Positions 18,893-29,329 are shown, counted from the first letter of the stretch. The stretch is DNA of 64,000 bases from Sedimentisphaerales bacterium (GCA_028281535.1 JANQJS010000022.1:124001-188000); one strand, 5' to 3'. The notes: generated by a model not told the origin, from the letters alone. Translations and numbers: made by a program.

Positions 18893-20353
18893 TTATGATT
18901 GACTGCGTTGAATGGAACGACGTCGATATAAAAATTCGAAAAGATTACCTTCGTGGGGCTGATCCCATTCTACATGATTCGTCGGAACAGGCCCAAGATT
19001 CAATCGGTCTATATGACTACATGATAGTAAATCACGAATAAATTTTTCATCATGCGTAATCGCACTAACAACGAGAGAGTCACCAATTTTATCAAGTACA
19101 TCAGATTGAGGCACCTCGGCCACAGTCACAAATGGAAATAGAAATTCTTTATTAAAAAGCGGATGCTCTACTGAATCACAATAGACGATTGTCGGGAGCA
19201 TCAAACTGCGTCCATCAACTTCTACGCGACGCTGGCAATCTCGATAATTTGCTGATAACTCTTGAGCACCTGCCGTTTCTAAACCATCATCAATCATGGC
19301 ATCAATGTAATCTGCCATTTTAGGATTTGCAAATGCACTCAATGTCGCATTTGGATCATCTTCACTGGTTGCTTTTATATCGGCAAACTTCTTTGCCACC
19401 GCTTCCGATATTTCCTTAGCATATTTTGGCACAACCACAGCGGATGCATTTATACAGCTGCGCCCCCCATTAGCCACGACACTTTCCACAATAATGTCGA
19501 TATATTTTTCCCAATTTTCAATTTCATCATCACCGATGATCACCTTGCTCCATCCAGGACCATGGACCTGCACACCAGGATTACCTGCATATTTTTCTAC
19601 CGTCGATACATCACCAAAAATTAAGGCACGATCACAAATATCCATGATCGTCCCACTGCCTTCATGACTGGTTGGATAGAAAGAAAAAGCTTCAGGAGGA
19701 AATCCAGCTTTAATAAATGAATGAATAATTCGCAATGGCGTCCATGGCTCTTCACGACCTGGTTTTAAGATCACAGGCACTTTAAGAACCAATGAAGGCA
19801 TCCAAAGAGAATTCACCCCCGGCGAATTACTTGGAAGCACAACACCTAACGCTTGGGTGACAGGAAAGAAACTAACATTGACACCACCTTGCTGTCCATA
19901 GCCATTATCAATAATACTCAAATCCATCCCACGCGTTAAACCAGCAAGGATCTGCTCCATCTCGGTAAAGACCTGATAGATTTTGGCCATATTACGTTTG
20001 ATCAAAGCATAAGGCAAACCACTCGTAGCAGAGAGCGAGTCCATATAATCCTGAGGACCTTGAGGCTTGCCACCTTCAAACATTGACACTTCACCATTCA
20101 TAAATATTTCACCGGCTTCTTTACTCATCTTAAGTAAATCCGCCGATGGAATTTCCTGAAGTACCGAATAAGCCTTATGTATTTTTCGAAAATCGCGTCG
20201 AATCAATCCCGCATTAGCCTGACTGATTTCTACCAGTTTTTCTTCGCTACCCAAACGGGTAATCTCTGTTTTTTCTAAACTGGTATAGGCCTTCCCTTGT
20301 CGTAAGACTGGGATATGTGGCAGTTCAACCTGTACACTTGAGTCTGACATCAC
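18893..20353 (-). CDS. Aldehyde dehydrogenase/acyl-CoA reductase family protein
   Basis: ALDH fold: VLPSNSPGVNSLWMPSLVLKVPVILKPGREEPWTP; candidate catalytic Cys in ANGGRSCINASAVVV. Confidence 0.82.
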   Translation of the reverse strand: MMSDSSVQVELPHIPVLRQGKAYTSLEKTEITRLGSEEKLVEISQANAGLIRRDFRKIHKAYSVLQEIPSADLLKMSKEAGEIFMNGEVSMFEGGKPQGPQDYMDSLSATSGLPYALIKRNMAKIYQVFTEMEQILAGLTRGMDLSIIDNGYGQQGGVNVSFFPVTQALGVVLPSNSPGVNSLWMPSLVLKVPVILKPGREEPWTPLRIIHSFIKAGFPPEAFSFYPTSHEGSGTIMDICDRALIFGDVSTVEKYAGNPGVQVHGPGWSKVIIGDDEIENWEKYIDIIVESVVANGGRSCINASAVVVPKYAKEISEAVAKKFADIKATSEDDPNATLSAFANPKMADYIDAMIDDGLETAGAQELSANYRDCQRRVEVDGRSLMLPTIVYCDSVEHPLFNKEFLFPFVTVAEVPQSDVLDKIGDSLVVSAITHDEKFIRDLLSCSHIDRLNLGPVPTNHVEWDQPHEGNLFEFLYRRRSIQRSQS

Positions 20354-20368
20354 TTTGTTCCTTTACGA

Positions 20369-21457
20369 TTAATAGACACCTTCTACGATTTTCTTTTCGC
20401 TCGCACCAAACGGCCGAACATCTCCCACTCCATCCCAGGGATAAAGCCTACAAGGTTTACGTCTGACAGCCTCATCCCGTTCAAGAAATCGAGGCATAAA
20501 TAGTTCTTTTGTTAGTGTTGTTAACTCTACACGTCCTATTTCGCCATATTCAACCACATTCTCGGTATGCTTTGGATCAACCACACGGGTAAATGCCCTT
20601 GGCTGAGGTGGATAATAGGAAATAGAGAAATTATCTTCAGGCTCTAAAGGCTTACTACTGGCAAGTCCCATAAGTGTATTACCATAGATAGGCACAAATG
20701 AGATTTCATTTTCCAAAAGCTCTTCAATCATAAATCGAACATCCTGAGGCGACATCGATGTGCCGGCACAAAAGACCGCTTTGATATCGGTGTCATCTAT
20801 AATAGAAACACGTTCGCATAATGCTTCGAGTAATTTAGGTGTGGTAAAAAGAGCATCAACTTTACGATGCTTTAAAATCGTTTCCGTTTGGTCAATGACA
20901 TGCTCCATATAAGCTTTCGCTTGATCGAACTGTTTGCGTTCAATCAGTTTTTTCACCCAACGAGCATCCATATCAATAAAGTAGCAGCTGCACTTGCGTT
21001 GATGTGCAAGATACTCGATAGATAAACGCAAACGACGTGGACCTGTTGGCCCCATCATCAGCCAGTAACCACCTGGAGGAAATGCTTTGTCGTCAAGCGT
21101 CTTAGCATAATCATAGTAATCTGTTTCGTAGTCTTCCCAACCGATGCGCTGCTTAGGCATCCCGGTGGTTCCACCTGTTTCAAAAACAGTGAAAGGTTTA
21201 CCTTCATAGGCCTTAGGCACCCAACGTTCAGGTTGTTCAAAACGCAACCAATCATCTTGAAAATGATCAAATTTCAAAAGATCACTTGCTGATTGAACAT
21301 CTTTGAGTGGATCAAAATTAGCCTTGCTGGCCCAATCCAACCAGAAAGGGGTTCCCGTTTCGGGAGAAAAATGCCACTGGATGATTTCACGAACCCTCGC
21401 ATCCAGCGCGTCACTCGCTGCCTGTAAGGCAGTTTCTTCAACTAAATCAGTACTCAT
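20369..21457 (-). CDS. EhpF-like AMP-binding (acyl-adenylating) enzyme
   Basis: VFETGGTTGMPKQRI AMP-binding motif; compact 362 aa; overall pattern recalls phenazine biosynthesis EhpF-like proteins. Confidence 0.7.
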   Translation of the reverse strand: MSTDLVEETALQAASDALDARVREIIQWHFSPETGTPFWLDWASKANFDPLKDVQSASDLLKFDHFQDDWLRFEQPERWVPKAYEGKPFTVFETGGTTGMPKQRIGWEDYETDYYDYAKTLDDKAFPPGGYWLMMGPTGPRRLRLSIEYLAHQRKCSCYFIDMDARWVKKLIERKQFDQAKAYMEHVIDQTETILKHRKVDALFTTPKLLEALCERVSIIDDTDIKAVFCAGTSMSPQDVRFMIEELLENEISFVPIYGNTLMGLASSKPLEPEDNFSISYYPPQPRAFTRVVDPKHTENVVEYGEIGRVELTTLTKELFMPRFLERDEAVRRKPCRLYPWDGVGDVRPFGASEKKIVEGVY

Positions 21458-21475
21458 GATTGTCCTTTACTTTGT

Positions 21476-22981
21476 TTATTTTGATGCTGGAAAAAACTTT
21501 TTAATAACGTCATCCGGCATTGGTTTAGTCATCAACGAAATCACCACCAATGAAATCGCAGACACGGCGAAAATAAAAGTTACTGGCATCATTTCAGCGA
21601 CTAAACCTTCACTTTTGCCATAACCACTTCTTTGAAAAAAGTAAAACCAGGCAATGATCGTTAAAATCACACTGCCTATCGCGCCAGCTGTTGTTACACG
21701 CTTCCAATAAACCGAGGCTAACACCAATGGAAACAAACTGGCAAAACCACTAAAACACCATACACCTAAATCAAATACTTTACGAGGTTCTAAGAGCGAC
21801 AATAAATATGTGATCAATACGATAAAAACGATAAACCCACGACCGATCCACACCTTCTGCTGATCACTAAATTTGTCTTCACCATAGGCATGCAGAACAA
21901 TATCATTTGTGAACATACTACCAATGCAAACGAATTGGGAATCAAGTGAAGACATAATGGCTGCTAATATACCAGCGGTAACTAATCCAACTAAATAGGG
22001 ATTTGAAACAAGTTTTTTTACCATAACAGCCAAAACGGCATTGGGAGGAGATTTGATCTCCGCACCAACAGCCCAAATACCAATCAATATGCAGGGCACC
22101 CAAACAATCATAATAAATATAGGATGGGCAATCACCGTTAATCGAAATGTTTTAGCGCTTTTTGCGGTAAGCCAATGCTGGAACAAGTGAGGAAACATGC
22201 CTACAGATAATGGAACAAAAAAGTAAGTCAAAAACTCTCGTTTATGAATCATACCTTCACGCATCAAGTGCTTTGGCGACACTTCAGCAACTTTTTGAGA
22301 CGCTGCTTCCAACCCACCCAATGCTTTTGCAATTAATACAAAAATAATCACACCTGTCGTCATAAAAACCAACGTCTGAAAGGTATTAGCCCATGCTGCT
22401 CCACGTACACCACCATAAAAAACATAGTATAGTACAACGGAACAAATGACCAAACCAGTTAACCATTTTGGTACAGCACCCGCTGTGTCGGTGAACGTTT
22501 CAGGAAACATACCTTTGGTAACTCCACCAATGACCGAACCAGCGCCCAGTAATCCAATGAGCAAATAAGGAATTACCAATCCAACAAGAATCGGAAAAAG
22601 CAAATATCCTAGAAAGTTTGATTGAAATCGATCACGGAAATATTGGATCTGAGTAACATAACCGTAACGCTTACCCATCGCCCAAAGTTTGATTCCTACT
22701 AAAAAGAAAATCGCTGAGTGCACCAACCCAGACGACGAAGCCATCAATCCATAAACACCAATGCCCTTCTGGAATGCTTTTCCGGTACTACCAACCAAAG
22801 CGAAAGCCGTCATTGTCGTACCGAACACGCTCATCAATAATAAAAAGGGGCCAATCGATCGACTGGCGACAAAATAATCCTGGCTGGTGCCTCGAAATAA
22901 ACGAGAACTCAAAACACCTAAACCAAGCAACAAGCACATATACCCAATGATTACATAAAGTGGTATATAACTGACTTCCAT
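21476..22981 (-). CDS. Sodium:solute symporter (SSS) family transporter
   Basis: About 13 hydrophobic helices; FVASRSIGPFLLLMSVFGTTMTAFALVGSTGKAFQKGIG, MSSLDSQFVCIGSMFTNDI. Confidence 0.88.
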   Translation of the reverse strand: MEVSYIPLYVIIGYMCLLLGLGVLSSRLFRGTSQDYFVASRSIGPFLLLMSVFGTTMTAFALVGSTGKAFQKGIGVYGLMASSSGLVHSAIFFLVGIKLWAMGKRYGYVTQIQYFRDRFQSNFLGYLLFPILVGLVIPYLLIGLLGAGSVIGGVTKGMFPETFTDTAGAVPKWLTGLVICSVVLYYVFYGGVRGAAWANTFQTLVFMTTGVIIFVLIAKALGGLEAASQKVAEVSPKHLMREGMIHKREFLTYFFVPLSVGMFPHLFQHWLTAKSAKTFRLTVIAHPIFIMIVWVPCILIGIWAVGAEIKSPPNAVLAVMVKKLVSNPYLVGLVTAGILAAIMSSLDSQFVCIGSMFTNDIVLHAYGEDKFSDQQKVWIGRGFIVFIVLITYLLSLLEPRKVFDLGVWCFSGFASLFPLVLASVYWKRVTTAGAIGSVILTIIAWFYFFQRSGYGKSEGLVAEMMPVTFIFAVSAISLVVISLMTKPMPDDVIKKFFPASK

Positions 22982-23211
22982 TAGCTCTTCTCACTTTCTT
23001 CGACTTCGTCGGCCCATTTTTCTAATTCATGTGGCCAGGCAAATTTTAGAGCACAAGCCCACAAGCATGCCGCGGCGATCGAGAAAGTGGCGTGATAAGC
23101 TAATCCTTTCGGCATAAAACCAAATACCAGCCCTGGGTCATCCCAGAGCCAAACATCCTGATGAAGGACGAATAACACAATACAACCTATCCAGATAATT
23201 TTTTTACCCAT
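22981..23211 (-). CDS. Small two-helix membrane protein, DUF3311-like partner of the SSS transporter
   Basis: 76 aa, two hydrophobic segments, abuts the SSS gene with 1-nt overlap. Confidence 0.55.
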   Translation of the reverse strand: MGKKIIWIGCIVLFVLHQDVWLWDDPGLVFGFMPKGLAYHATFSIAAACLWACALKFAWPHELEKWADEVEESEKS

Positions 23212-23223
23212 GAGGGCGATCCC

Positions 23224-24771
23224 TTACTTCTTCTTATCAGGTTTGCCAATCGCATACAAATGCGTTTGGGTGGTAATATATAAAACATCATTAGCCACAA
23301 CCGCACTGGAATAAACCGGTGCTCCCATATCCATCTTTTTGATTTCTTTCATTTTCTTGTCGGCTGCCAAAACAACGATTTCGCCATCTTCATTACCGAT
23401 GATTACTTTACCATCCGCAACTAATGTCGAAGCCCAGATAGAACTTTGTGTATCATAGACCCAATATTTTTTACCCGTTTCAGCATCTACGCAATGAACA
23501 CGGCCGGTATAATCAGCCGCAAAAACCAATCCGTTATAAATCGAAACAGTAGAAATGGTTCTTTCAATATCTTTGTATAGCCAAACAGCTCCCGTTTTTG
23601 AAATATCTCCATCCTTAGTAGCATCGATGCAACTTAAAACTCCAACGCCTTCACCGTGCTCAGGGTCCTGGCCCGTTGCAACATAAATGCGATTTTTGTA
23701 AAAAACAGGCGTTGCGATAATTTCACTGGGTCCTTTACGCTTTGGATACTTAATCTTTTTACCATTCTTCATGAGATACTCTGGTGGATTACAGTTAAAT
23801 CGCCAGATTTCTTTGAGGATATCATAGCCATCTTCTTTAACGGGTTTTGGATCAAATCCATAGCAATAGCCATCACCGCCACCAAAGAAAAGCATCTCCT
23901 GGCCATTGACCACACCAAATGCGGGTGAAGACCAATTGCAATGATATAGTCGAGTACTAATACCTGAAGCTTCTTCACCAACAAGTTTACCTGTTTTTGC
24001 ATCCAGACAAATTAATGTGGGAGCACGAGGACTTGGGATATTTACGTGAGACCAATCTTGACCATTTGAGGTCGTTACATAAATCTTACCATCGTAAGCT
24101 AAAATAGAACTACTTGCGATATTGTGCGGAAAAACACCTAACTCTTTACGCATATCGTAGGTCCAAATGATATCAGCATCTTTATCGCCGACTTCAAGTT
24201 TTGGTTTACCTTCACCAACAACATATTGCCCTTCATCTTTAAACGGCCCATCATTACCATTGGCCATCCCTTTAACGTCCATACAAACCACTTCACATCG
24301 ATTCGTTACCACATAAACGCGGTCACCTAAAACCGTTGGAGAGCTGCAAATCCCTAGATATTCCCAGTCGCTGACTTTTCCCGCACCAAGCTTAGGAACA
24401 ATCAACTGCCATTTGAAGGAACCATCTTTTTCATCAAAACACATGACCACACCTCGGTCGCCTTTATGTTTTGGATCGCGAGGAGATTCATTGTTCGTAC
24501 CAACATAAACCTGGCCATCAGCAACGGTGACATTGCCGTAAGATTGCGAGCCCATTTTGGCGATCCACTTAATATTCTTTGTGGTTTTCATGTCCACTTC
24601 TTCAGTGTCATAATCCATCTCACCCACATTAAAACTATCAACGATTTTTTCCGTCGATGAAGCCATGTTTTTTGAATAGTCACGCCCCCACTGCGGCCAG
24701 TCTTCAGCTTGCAAACTAGCAGTAAAAGCTAACATTATTATTGCGATGATTCGTTGTTTCATAGTATTCAT
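23224..24771 (-). CDS. Exported PQQ-binding-like beta-propeller protein
   Basis: Signal peptide; blades such as GKIYVTTSNGQDW, GLVFAADYTGRVHCVDAETGKKYWVYD. Confidence 0.85.
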   Translation of the reverse strand: MNTMKQRIIAIIMLAFTASLQAEDWPQWGRDYSKNMASSTEKIVDSFNVGEMDYDTEEVDMKTTKNIKWIAKMGSQSYGNVTVADGQVYVGTNNESPRDPKHKGDRGVVMCFDEKDGSFKWQLIVPKLGAGKVSDWEYLGICSSPTVLGDRVYVVTNRCEVVCMDVKGMANGNDGPFKDEGQYVVGEGKPKLEVGDKDADIIWTYDMRKELGVFPHNIASSSILAYDGKIYVTTSNGQDWSHVNIPSPRAPTLICLDAKTGKLVGEEASGISTRLYHCNWSSPAFGVVNGQEMLFFGGGDGYCYGFDPKPVKEDGYDILKEIWRFNCNPPEYLMKNGKKIKYPKRKGPSEIIATPVFYKNRIYVATGQDPEHGEGVGVLSCIDATKDGDISKTGAVWLYKDIERTISTVSIYNGLVFAADYTGRVHCVDAETGKKYWVYDTQSSIWASTLVADGKVIIGNEDGEIVVLAADKKMKEIKKMDMGAPVYSSAVVANDVLYITTQTHLYAIGKPDKKK

Positions 24772-24800
24772 TCCTCTTTATTTTTAGCTTATATGCGGGG

Positions 24801-27086
24801 TTACTTACTTTTAGTGACAGAAACATTATCAACAAACACTTTAAATTGACTTTGCGGTGAAAAACCAATCAAGCCTGGCGCCCCCACTTTATGGGCAATC
24901 TTATGGGGAACTTCAATCGTCCACTCTTTGGGCTCTGGATCACTACGTTTCCATGCCTTGGCACGAACCACACCACTACCATCGTCATTTAAATCAACGC
25001 GTGTCTTAATTCGATACCACACATTTTCACGCCATGAGAAGGGAACAGAGACTTTGATTCGATCATGATTACTGCTGACTTCCAGTTGCTGCCAATTACC
25101 AATCAAGGCTACAATATAACGCTGATTAATCACACCAACATTTGACATCATACGACGGTTGCCGTCAGTCATGACATCTGCTTCGACGGTATAGCCAGTT
25201 GAATCCGGATGCCCGATGAATGTCAAAGCACGTTGAAATAAAACACGATCCAGTGTTTTAGCTAAGACCTTGTTACCTTCAAGCTCACGAATTTCCCATT
25301 TGAGCCGTCCACCAATCCAAGATAATGGAGGATAAGAAAATTTTCCGCCATCACTTTTAGCGGTCACATTCAAATCAAATGATTCAAAATCTTCAGAAAA
25401 TGGCATTTCGGGAACAACACGTCCGCGAATCACACCCGTTAAATTATCCGCAGTTGCTTTAAACGCTCCTGCAGATGGATCATTACCAGAATCAATGACC
25501 AAGGTTCCTTTATCATTGAAATCACCTTTTAGTTTTGATTTCACTTTAGCTGTCGCAGGAATGAATTTTTCCCAAGAGGCATCATCACTAGCCATAGTAT
25601 CTGCAAGGAATCCGTTGCTGTCTAGAACATTGATTTTGAAATCTTGTTTTGTGTTAGGTGTTAAAAGAACTTCATTTGGAACTATTTGTAATCGAGCGGG
25701 CTTACCAGCTTTATCATATCGTTTTTCTGTGGAACCTTTAACAAGACCAGGGTTATCGCCTGCTTTACCAAAGCAATAAAGTTTTTCAGTTGAATGCACA
25801 TAGACTTTACCATTCCAAGCACTTGGGGAGCCAAGACCATTACCTTCTAATTGAATTTTCGTTAATACCTCAATACCAGTATCACCAGGTTTAACAATAT
25901 AGAACAAGCCGTTTTTCATTGGAATGTAAAGCTTGCCATCAGCGTATAATGGCGAAGCATGCAACTGAGCATTTGACAGTTTTTCTTTCCAGACAACTTT
26001 GCCGCTATTGACATCAATGCAATACAAATCTCCTGTCTGCACAACTTGATATACTTTATCGCCAACCAGGACAGGGGAACTCGTAAACATACACAATGGC
26101 AAACGCCATAATTCAGAATTAACATCCAATACTTTCTGCTTTTTACCATCTAAATCTTCTGTGCCATTTAAAGACAACGCAATCATACGACCGATCTCAG
26201 AGTTATCTAAATTTTCTCTGCCATGAATAACAATTAACTTATCGTCATGTTTTACGATTGAAGAATTGACGCCACCGTACGAATAATGATATCGCCACAA
26301 TGGTTCACCAGTGCGAGCATTGACGCAAACAACATTACCGCAACCCGTTCCAGCATAAAAAACGCGTTTGCCGCCATACCATGCCATGATAGGTGTGGAA
26401 AAAGAACTATCTTTGGGAGCCGTTCCAGGTGTACTACGCCAAACCAACTCACCCGTGATTTTATCAAAAGCATAAAAGCGATCTCGCGCGGGCCCTTCTT
26501 TACCCCAGTTGGCGGTAATGCCACGAACAATGACTAAATCATCATCGATAATCACCGCACCTGTTCGACCATTGGGAAATGTCAATCGACCAAATTTTTC
26601 CATCATGGATATGGTCCACAACTGTTTTCCATCTGGATTAAAACAAGCAAATTCACCGCAGGTTGTTGATACGTAAATATTTCCCGTTTCACGATCAACA
26701 GTTGGACTACCGATAGCGTATCGCAGATAAATGATATCACTTAAATAATCGTTGAACCCAAACTCCCAAATCGTTTTACCCGTTTCAGCATCTGCACAAA
26801 GTAAGATCTCTTGAAGATCGGGTCCTTCACCTCGATAGCCCATCGTGTATAATCGACCATTAGCAATCACCGGCGTGCCGCGACCTGAAAGGTCGACCGA
26901 CCATAAGTGATTCTTACCATCAATTTCAACTTCACTGACAAGCCCTGTTTCACGTGAAACACCTGTTTGTTCAGGACCTCGCCAATTAAGCCAGCCATCG
27001 ATACTTGCCAGGGCTGTTTGAGCTGTCAGGGTTAATAGTAAACCAAACGATATAAAAAATGATTTATTCCGCATGATGGGCTTCAC
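24801..27086 (-). CDS. Exported PQQ-binding-like beta-propeller protein with C-terminal lectin/laminin-like domain
   Basis: N-terminal propeller blades (ADAETGKTIWEF, GRLYTMGYRG); C-terminal PFSEDFESFDL...VEADVMTDGNRRMMSNVGVINQRY...KVFVDNVSVTKSK. Confidence 0.8.
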   Translation of the reverse strand: MKPIMRNKSFFISFGLLLTLTAQTALASIDGWLNWRGPEQTGVSRETGLVSEVEIDGKNHLWSVDLSGRGTPVIANGRLYTMGYRGEGPDLQEILLCADAETGKTIWEFGFNDYLSDIIYLRYAIGSPTVDRETGNIYVSTTCGEFACFNPDGKQLWTISMMEKFGRLTFPNGRTGAVIIDDDLVIVRGITANWGKEGPARDRFYAFDKITGELVWRSTPGTAPKDSSFSTPIMAWYGGKRVFYAGTGCGNVVCVNARTGEPLWRYHYSYGGVNSSIVKHDDKLIVIHGRENLDNSEIGRMIALSLNGTEDLDGKKQKVLDVNSELWRLPLCMFTSSPVLVGDKVYQVVQTGDLYCIDVNSGKVVWKEKLSNAQLHASPLYADGKLYIPMKNGLFYIVKPGDTGIEVLTKIQLEGNGLGSPSAWNGKVYVHSTEKLYCFGKAGDNPGLVKGSTEKRYDKAGKPARLQIVPNEVLLTPNTKQDFKINVLDSNGFLADTMASDDASWEKFIPATAKVKSKLKGDFNDKGTLVIDSGNDPSAGAFKATADNLTGVIRGRVVPEMPFSEDFESFDLNVTAKSDGGKFSYPPLSWIGGRLKWEIRELEGNKVLAKTLDRVLFQRALTFIGHPDSTGYTVEADVMTDGNRRMMSNVGVINQRYIVALIGNWQQLEVSSNHDRIKVSVPFSWRENVWYRIKTRVDLNDDGSGVVRAKAWKRSDPEPKEWTIEVPHKIAHKVGAPGLIGFSPQSQFKVFVDNVSVTKSK

Positions 27087-27257
27087 AATAGCATCCTCTC
27101 TATATTGATTTATCCTAAATAAATCCCAGTTAAAAACTTGCAGTAGACTATCATAACATTTCCGCTATAATCGCTTGTCGTCATGTCAATATGTCAGTGA
27201 CGCATAATCTTGAAATCAATGAGTTTGTGAAAATATCGACTGTAACTCATTAATAAT

Positions 27258-27286
27258 ATAATATGTATACGTACGTTTTTTGTCAA
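27258..27286 (-). promoter_or_regulatory. Sigma70-like promoter with candidate MarR operator in the spacer, reading toward the 17-gene run
   Basis: Minus strand: TTGACA (27281-27286) - 17 bp - TATTAT (27258-27263); spacer contains ACGTACGTATACA. Confidence 0.6.
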
Positions 27287-27338
27287 TAGTTTTAATTTTT
27301 TTTTAGTTTTTTTATAATTTCATACGGGAATATGACTT

Positions 27339-27818
27339 ATGAGCAATGATGGCGCTACAGATATCGCAGAACTCTTTATCGAACGACGAATTCCACCCCT
27401 ATTACGGAGAGCTTGGTACAGCTTAAACCAGGAATTTCGCCGCCGTCTAGCCCACTTGCAGATTACCCCAAACCAATTTACCATCCTCAGGTGGCTGATT
27501 GAAAAGGATAACCAAGGCCTAACCCAACGCGAAATTGCATACCTCATGGCCAGCGACCCAAATACAATCACCTCAATCTTGAATCGACTGGAAGATAAAG
27601 AATATATCGAACGCACTCCGCATGAATCAGACAAGCGAGCCCATCGGATCCGAGTCAAAGAAGGTGGACGGGAAATCTACAATCAAGCAAAACCCATTGC
27701 CATGGATCTGCAAGATGAAATCAGCCATTGTATTGCCCCCGACAAAGTGGATGAATTTATAACGCAGTTGTCGACTCTCGCCGACAACTGCAATAAGATT
27801 TTAAATAAAAATAAATAA
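27339..27818 (+). CDS. MarR-family winged-helix transcriptional regulator
   Basis: QITPNQFTILRWLIEKDNQGLTQREIAYLMASDPNTITSILNRLEDKEYIERTPHESDKRAHRIRVKEGGRE. Confidence 0.92.
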   Translation: MSNDGATDIAELFIERRIPPLLRRAWYSLNQEFRRRLAHLQITPNQFTILRWLIEKDNQGLTQREIAYLMASDPNTITSILNRLEDKEYIERTPHESDKRAHRIRVKEGGREIYNQAKPIAMDLQDEISHCIAPDKVDEFITQLSTLADNCNKILNKNK

Positions 27819-27870
27819 ACAATTTGTATTTAGAAATGGATATCTTTAAGCACAACAATGCTGAAGAGCA

Positions 27871-29151
27871 TTATTTCTTTTTCATATCAATACAAATCAT
27901 CTCTTCTTGGTCTCGCAAAATAAGCATTCCATTACTCAAAGCTAATGGCGCCCAGATTTCTTCTTCCCCATTGAGCACTTTCACCTTTGCGAGTTGTTTG
28001 TATTTCTCACCAGTGGCTTCAGCTAAAATTAATTCGCCTGTCTCACCTGCTAAGGCAATTACCATATTATCAGCAATGATGAGATTACCTTTGTCCACAT
28101 CTGGAGCCTTCTGCGTTTTCCATAACGTATTACCTTTCAAGTCCAGGCATACTAACCCTTCATGCTGGTTCCTGTCCATATTTTCGTTGGTATTAAAATT
28201 TGCAAAGAGTAGATCATTATGCAAAATAGCAGGATGAATTTGTGAGCCCCGCTCCTTGAAACGGAAAATTTCTTTGAATTGGTAGCCCGTTCCTTTTTTA
28301 AGAACTTCCAACATCACAGAGCCAGAGTCATACCCCCCCGTAATAAATAACTTGTTCTCGCTAATCTTTGTAGGGTATGGAATGGGTATATTATTTTTAT
28401 ACCCTTCATAATCCCATATCGTTTTGCCTGTATCGGGATCAATAAACAGCACATGACCTTCAATGATATACAAAAACCCTTTCACCCCTGCTATGGTTTG
28501 TAAAGATACAGGCATGTATGATCCATATTTCAGCTCACCAAACGATGGAGTCGTCCAAATGGTTTTACCCGTATTTTTATCAATAGCCGCCAAACCGGCT
28601 TTCTTACCCATTGGGGTTATAATCAACTTATCTTTATAAACGACAGGCGCATGAGAGTAACCCCAGGTGGGTGGCTCTTCAACATCAAACGTTTTCATCA
28701 TATCGATAATTTTAACGAATTTCTTTTTATTACGATCACAAATATAGATCTGACCGAATGGGCCGCTGGCATAGACTCTATCTTTCGTCACAGTTGGCAC
28801 ACACCTGGAGCCATTGAAATCGATACGGCCTGGCACTTTATTGACGCACTGCCATTTCAGCTTGCCTGTTTTTAAATCCAGACATTTGAGCATATCTTGC
28901 GTACCCACTTCACGATCCATAATGAATATTTCATCACCATCGATCGCAGCTCCACCAAAACCCGGCTCAACGTCTATCCGCCATAATATCTTCGGACCAC
29001 TTTCTGGAAAACTTCGCACAAGGCCAGTCTCAGGGCTATAACCCGTTCCTTCAGGGCCTTGAAAATGTGGCCAGCTAGCCAACAAAAACGACTGACTCAA
29101 TAACATCATTAATACTACTACACAACTTTTCCGAACCATATCATACTCCAA
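27871..29151 (-). CDS. Exported PQQ-binding-like beta-propeller protein
   Basis: Signal peptide; WPHFQGPEGTGYSPETGLVRSFPESGPKILWRIDVEPGFGGAAIDGDEIFIMDRE; repeated blades. Confidence 0.85.
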   Translation of the reverse strand: MEYDMVRKSCVVVLMMLLSQSFLLASWPHFQGPEGTGYSPETGLVRSFPESGPKILWRIDVEPGFGGAAIDGDEIFIMDREVGTQDMLKCLDLKTGKLKWQCVNKVPGRIDFNGSRCVPTVTKDRVYASGPFGQIYICDRNKKKFVKIIDMMKTFDVEEPPTWGYSHAPVVYKDKLIITPMGKKAGLAAIDKNTGKTIWTTPSFGELKYGSYMPVSLQTIAGVKGFLYIIEGHVLFIDPDTGKTIWDYEGYKNNIPIPYPTKISENKLFITGGYDSGSVMLEVLKKGTGYQFKEIFRFKERGSQIHPAILHNDLLFANFNTNENMDRNQHEGLVCLDLKGNTLWKTQKAPDVDKGNLIIADNMVIALAGETGELILAEATGEKYKQLAKVKVLNGEEEIWAPLALSNGMLILRDQEEMICIDMKKK

Positions 29152-29300
29152 ATTTATATTTTATTTTAGATACCAACCCAGACGAGATTATCGTCGGTAT
29201 TGCGAGCACATAAATAACCGACTGGTAAAGATGAAACCGTCAAACAACGTTCCATACACACAAGCATCGTGTAATATGCCTTACGAATTCCTACACATAT

Positions 29301-29329
29301 ATAATATGTGTACGTATAGTAATTGTCAA
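29301..29329 (-). promoter_or_regulatory. Second promoter matching the 27258 site, upstream of the 27871-29151 PQQ-like gene
   Basis: Minus strand: TTGACA (29324-29329) - 17 bp - TATTAT (29301-29306); shares ATAATATGTRTACGTA and TTGTCAATRGTT with the first site. Confidence 0.6.

Noticed and set aside
27320-27658. 112-aa minus-strand ORF opposite marR
   Set aside because: Antisense to a clear MarR helix-turn-helix protein and lacks family features
27824-28237. 137-aa plus-strand ORF after marR
   Set aside because: Almost entirely antisense to the 27871-29151 PQQ-like gene; translation has no recognisable features
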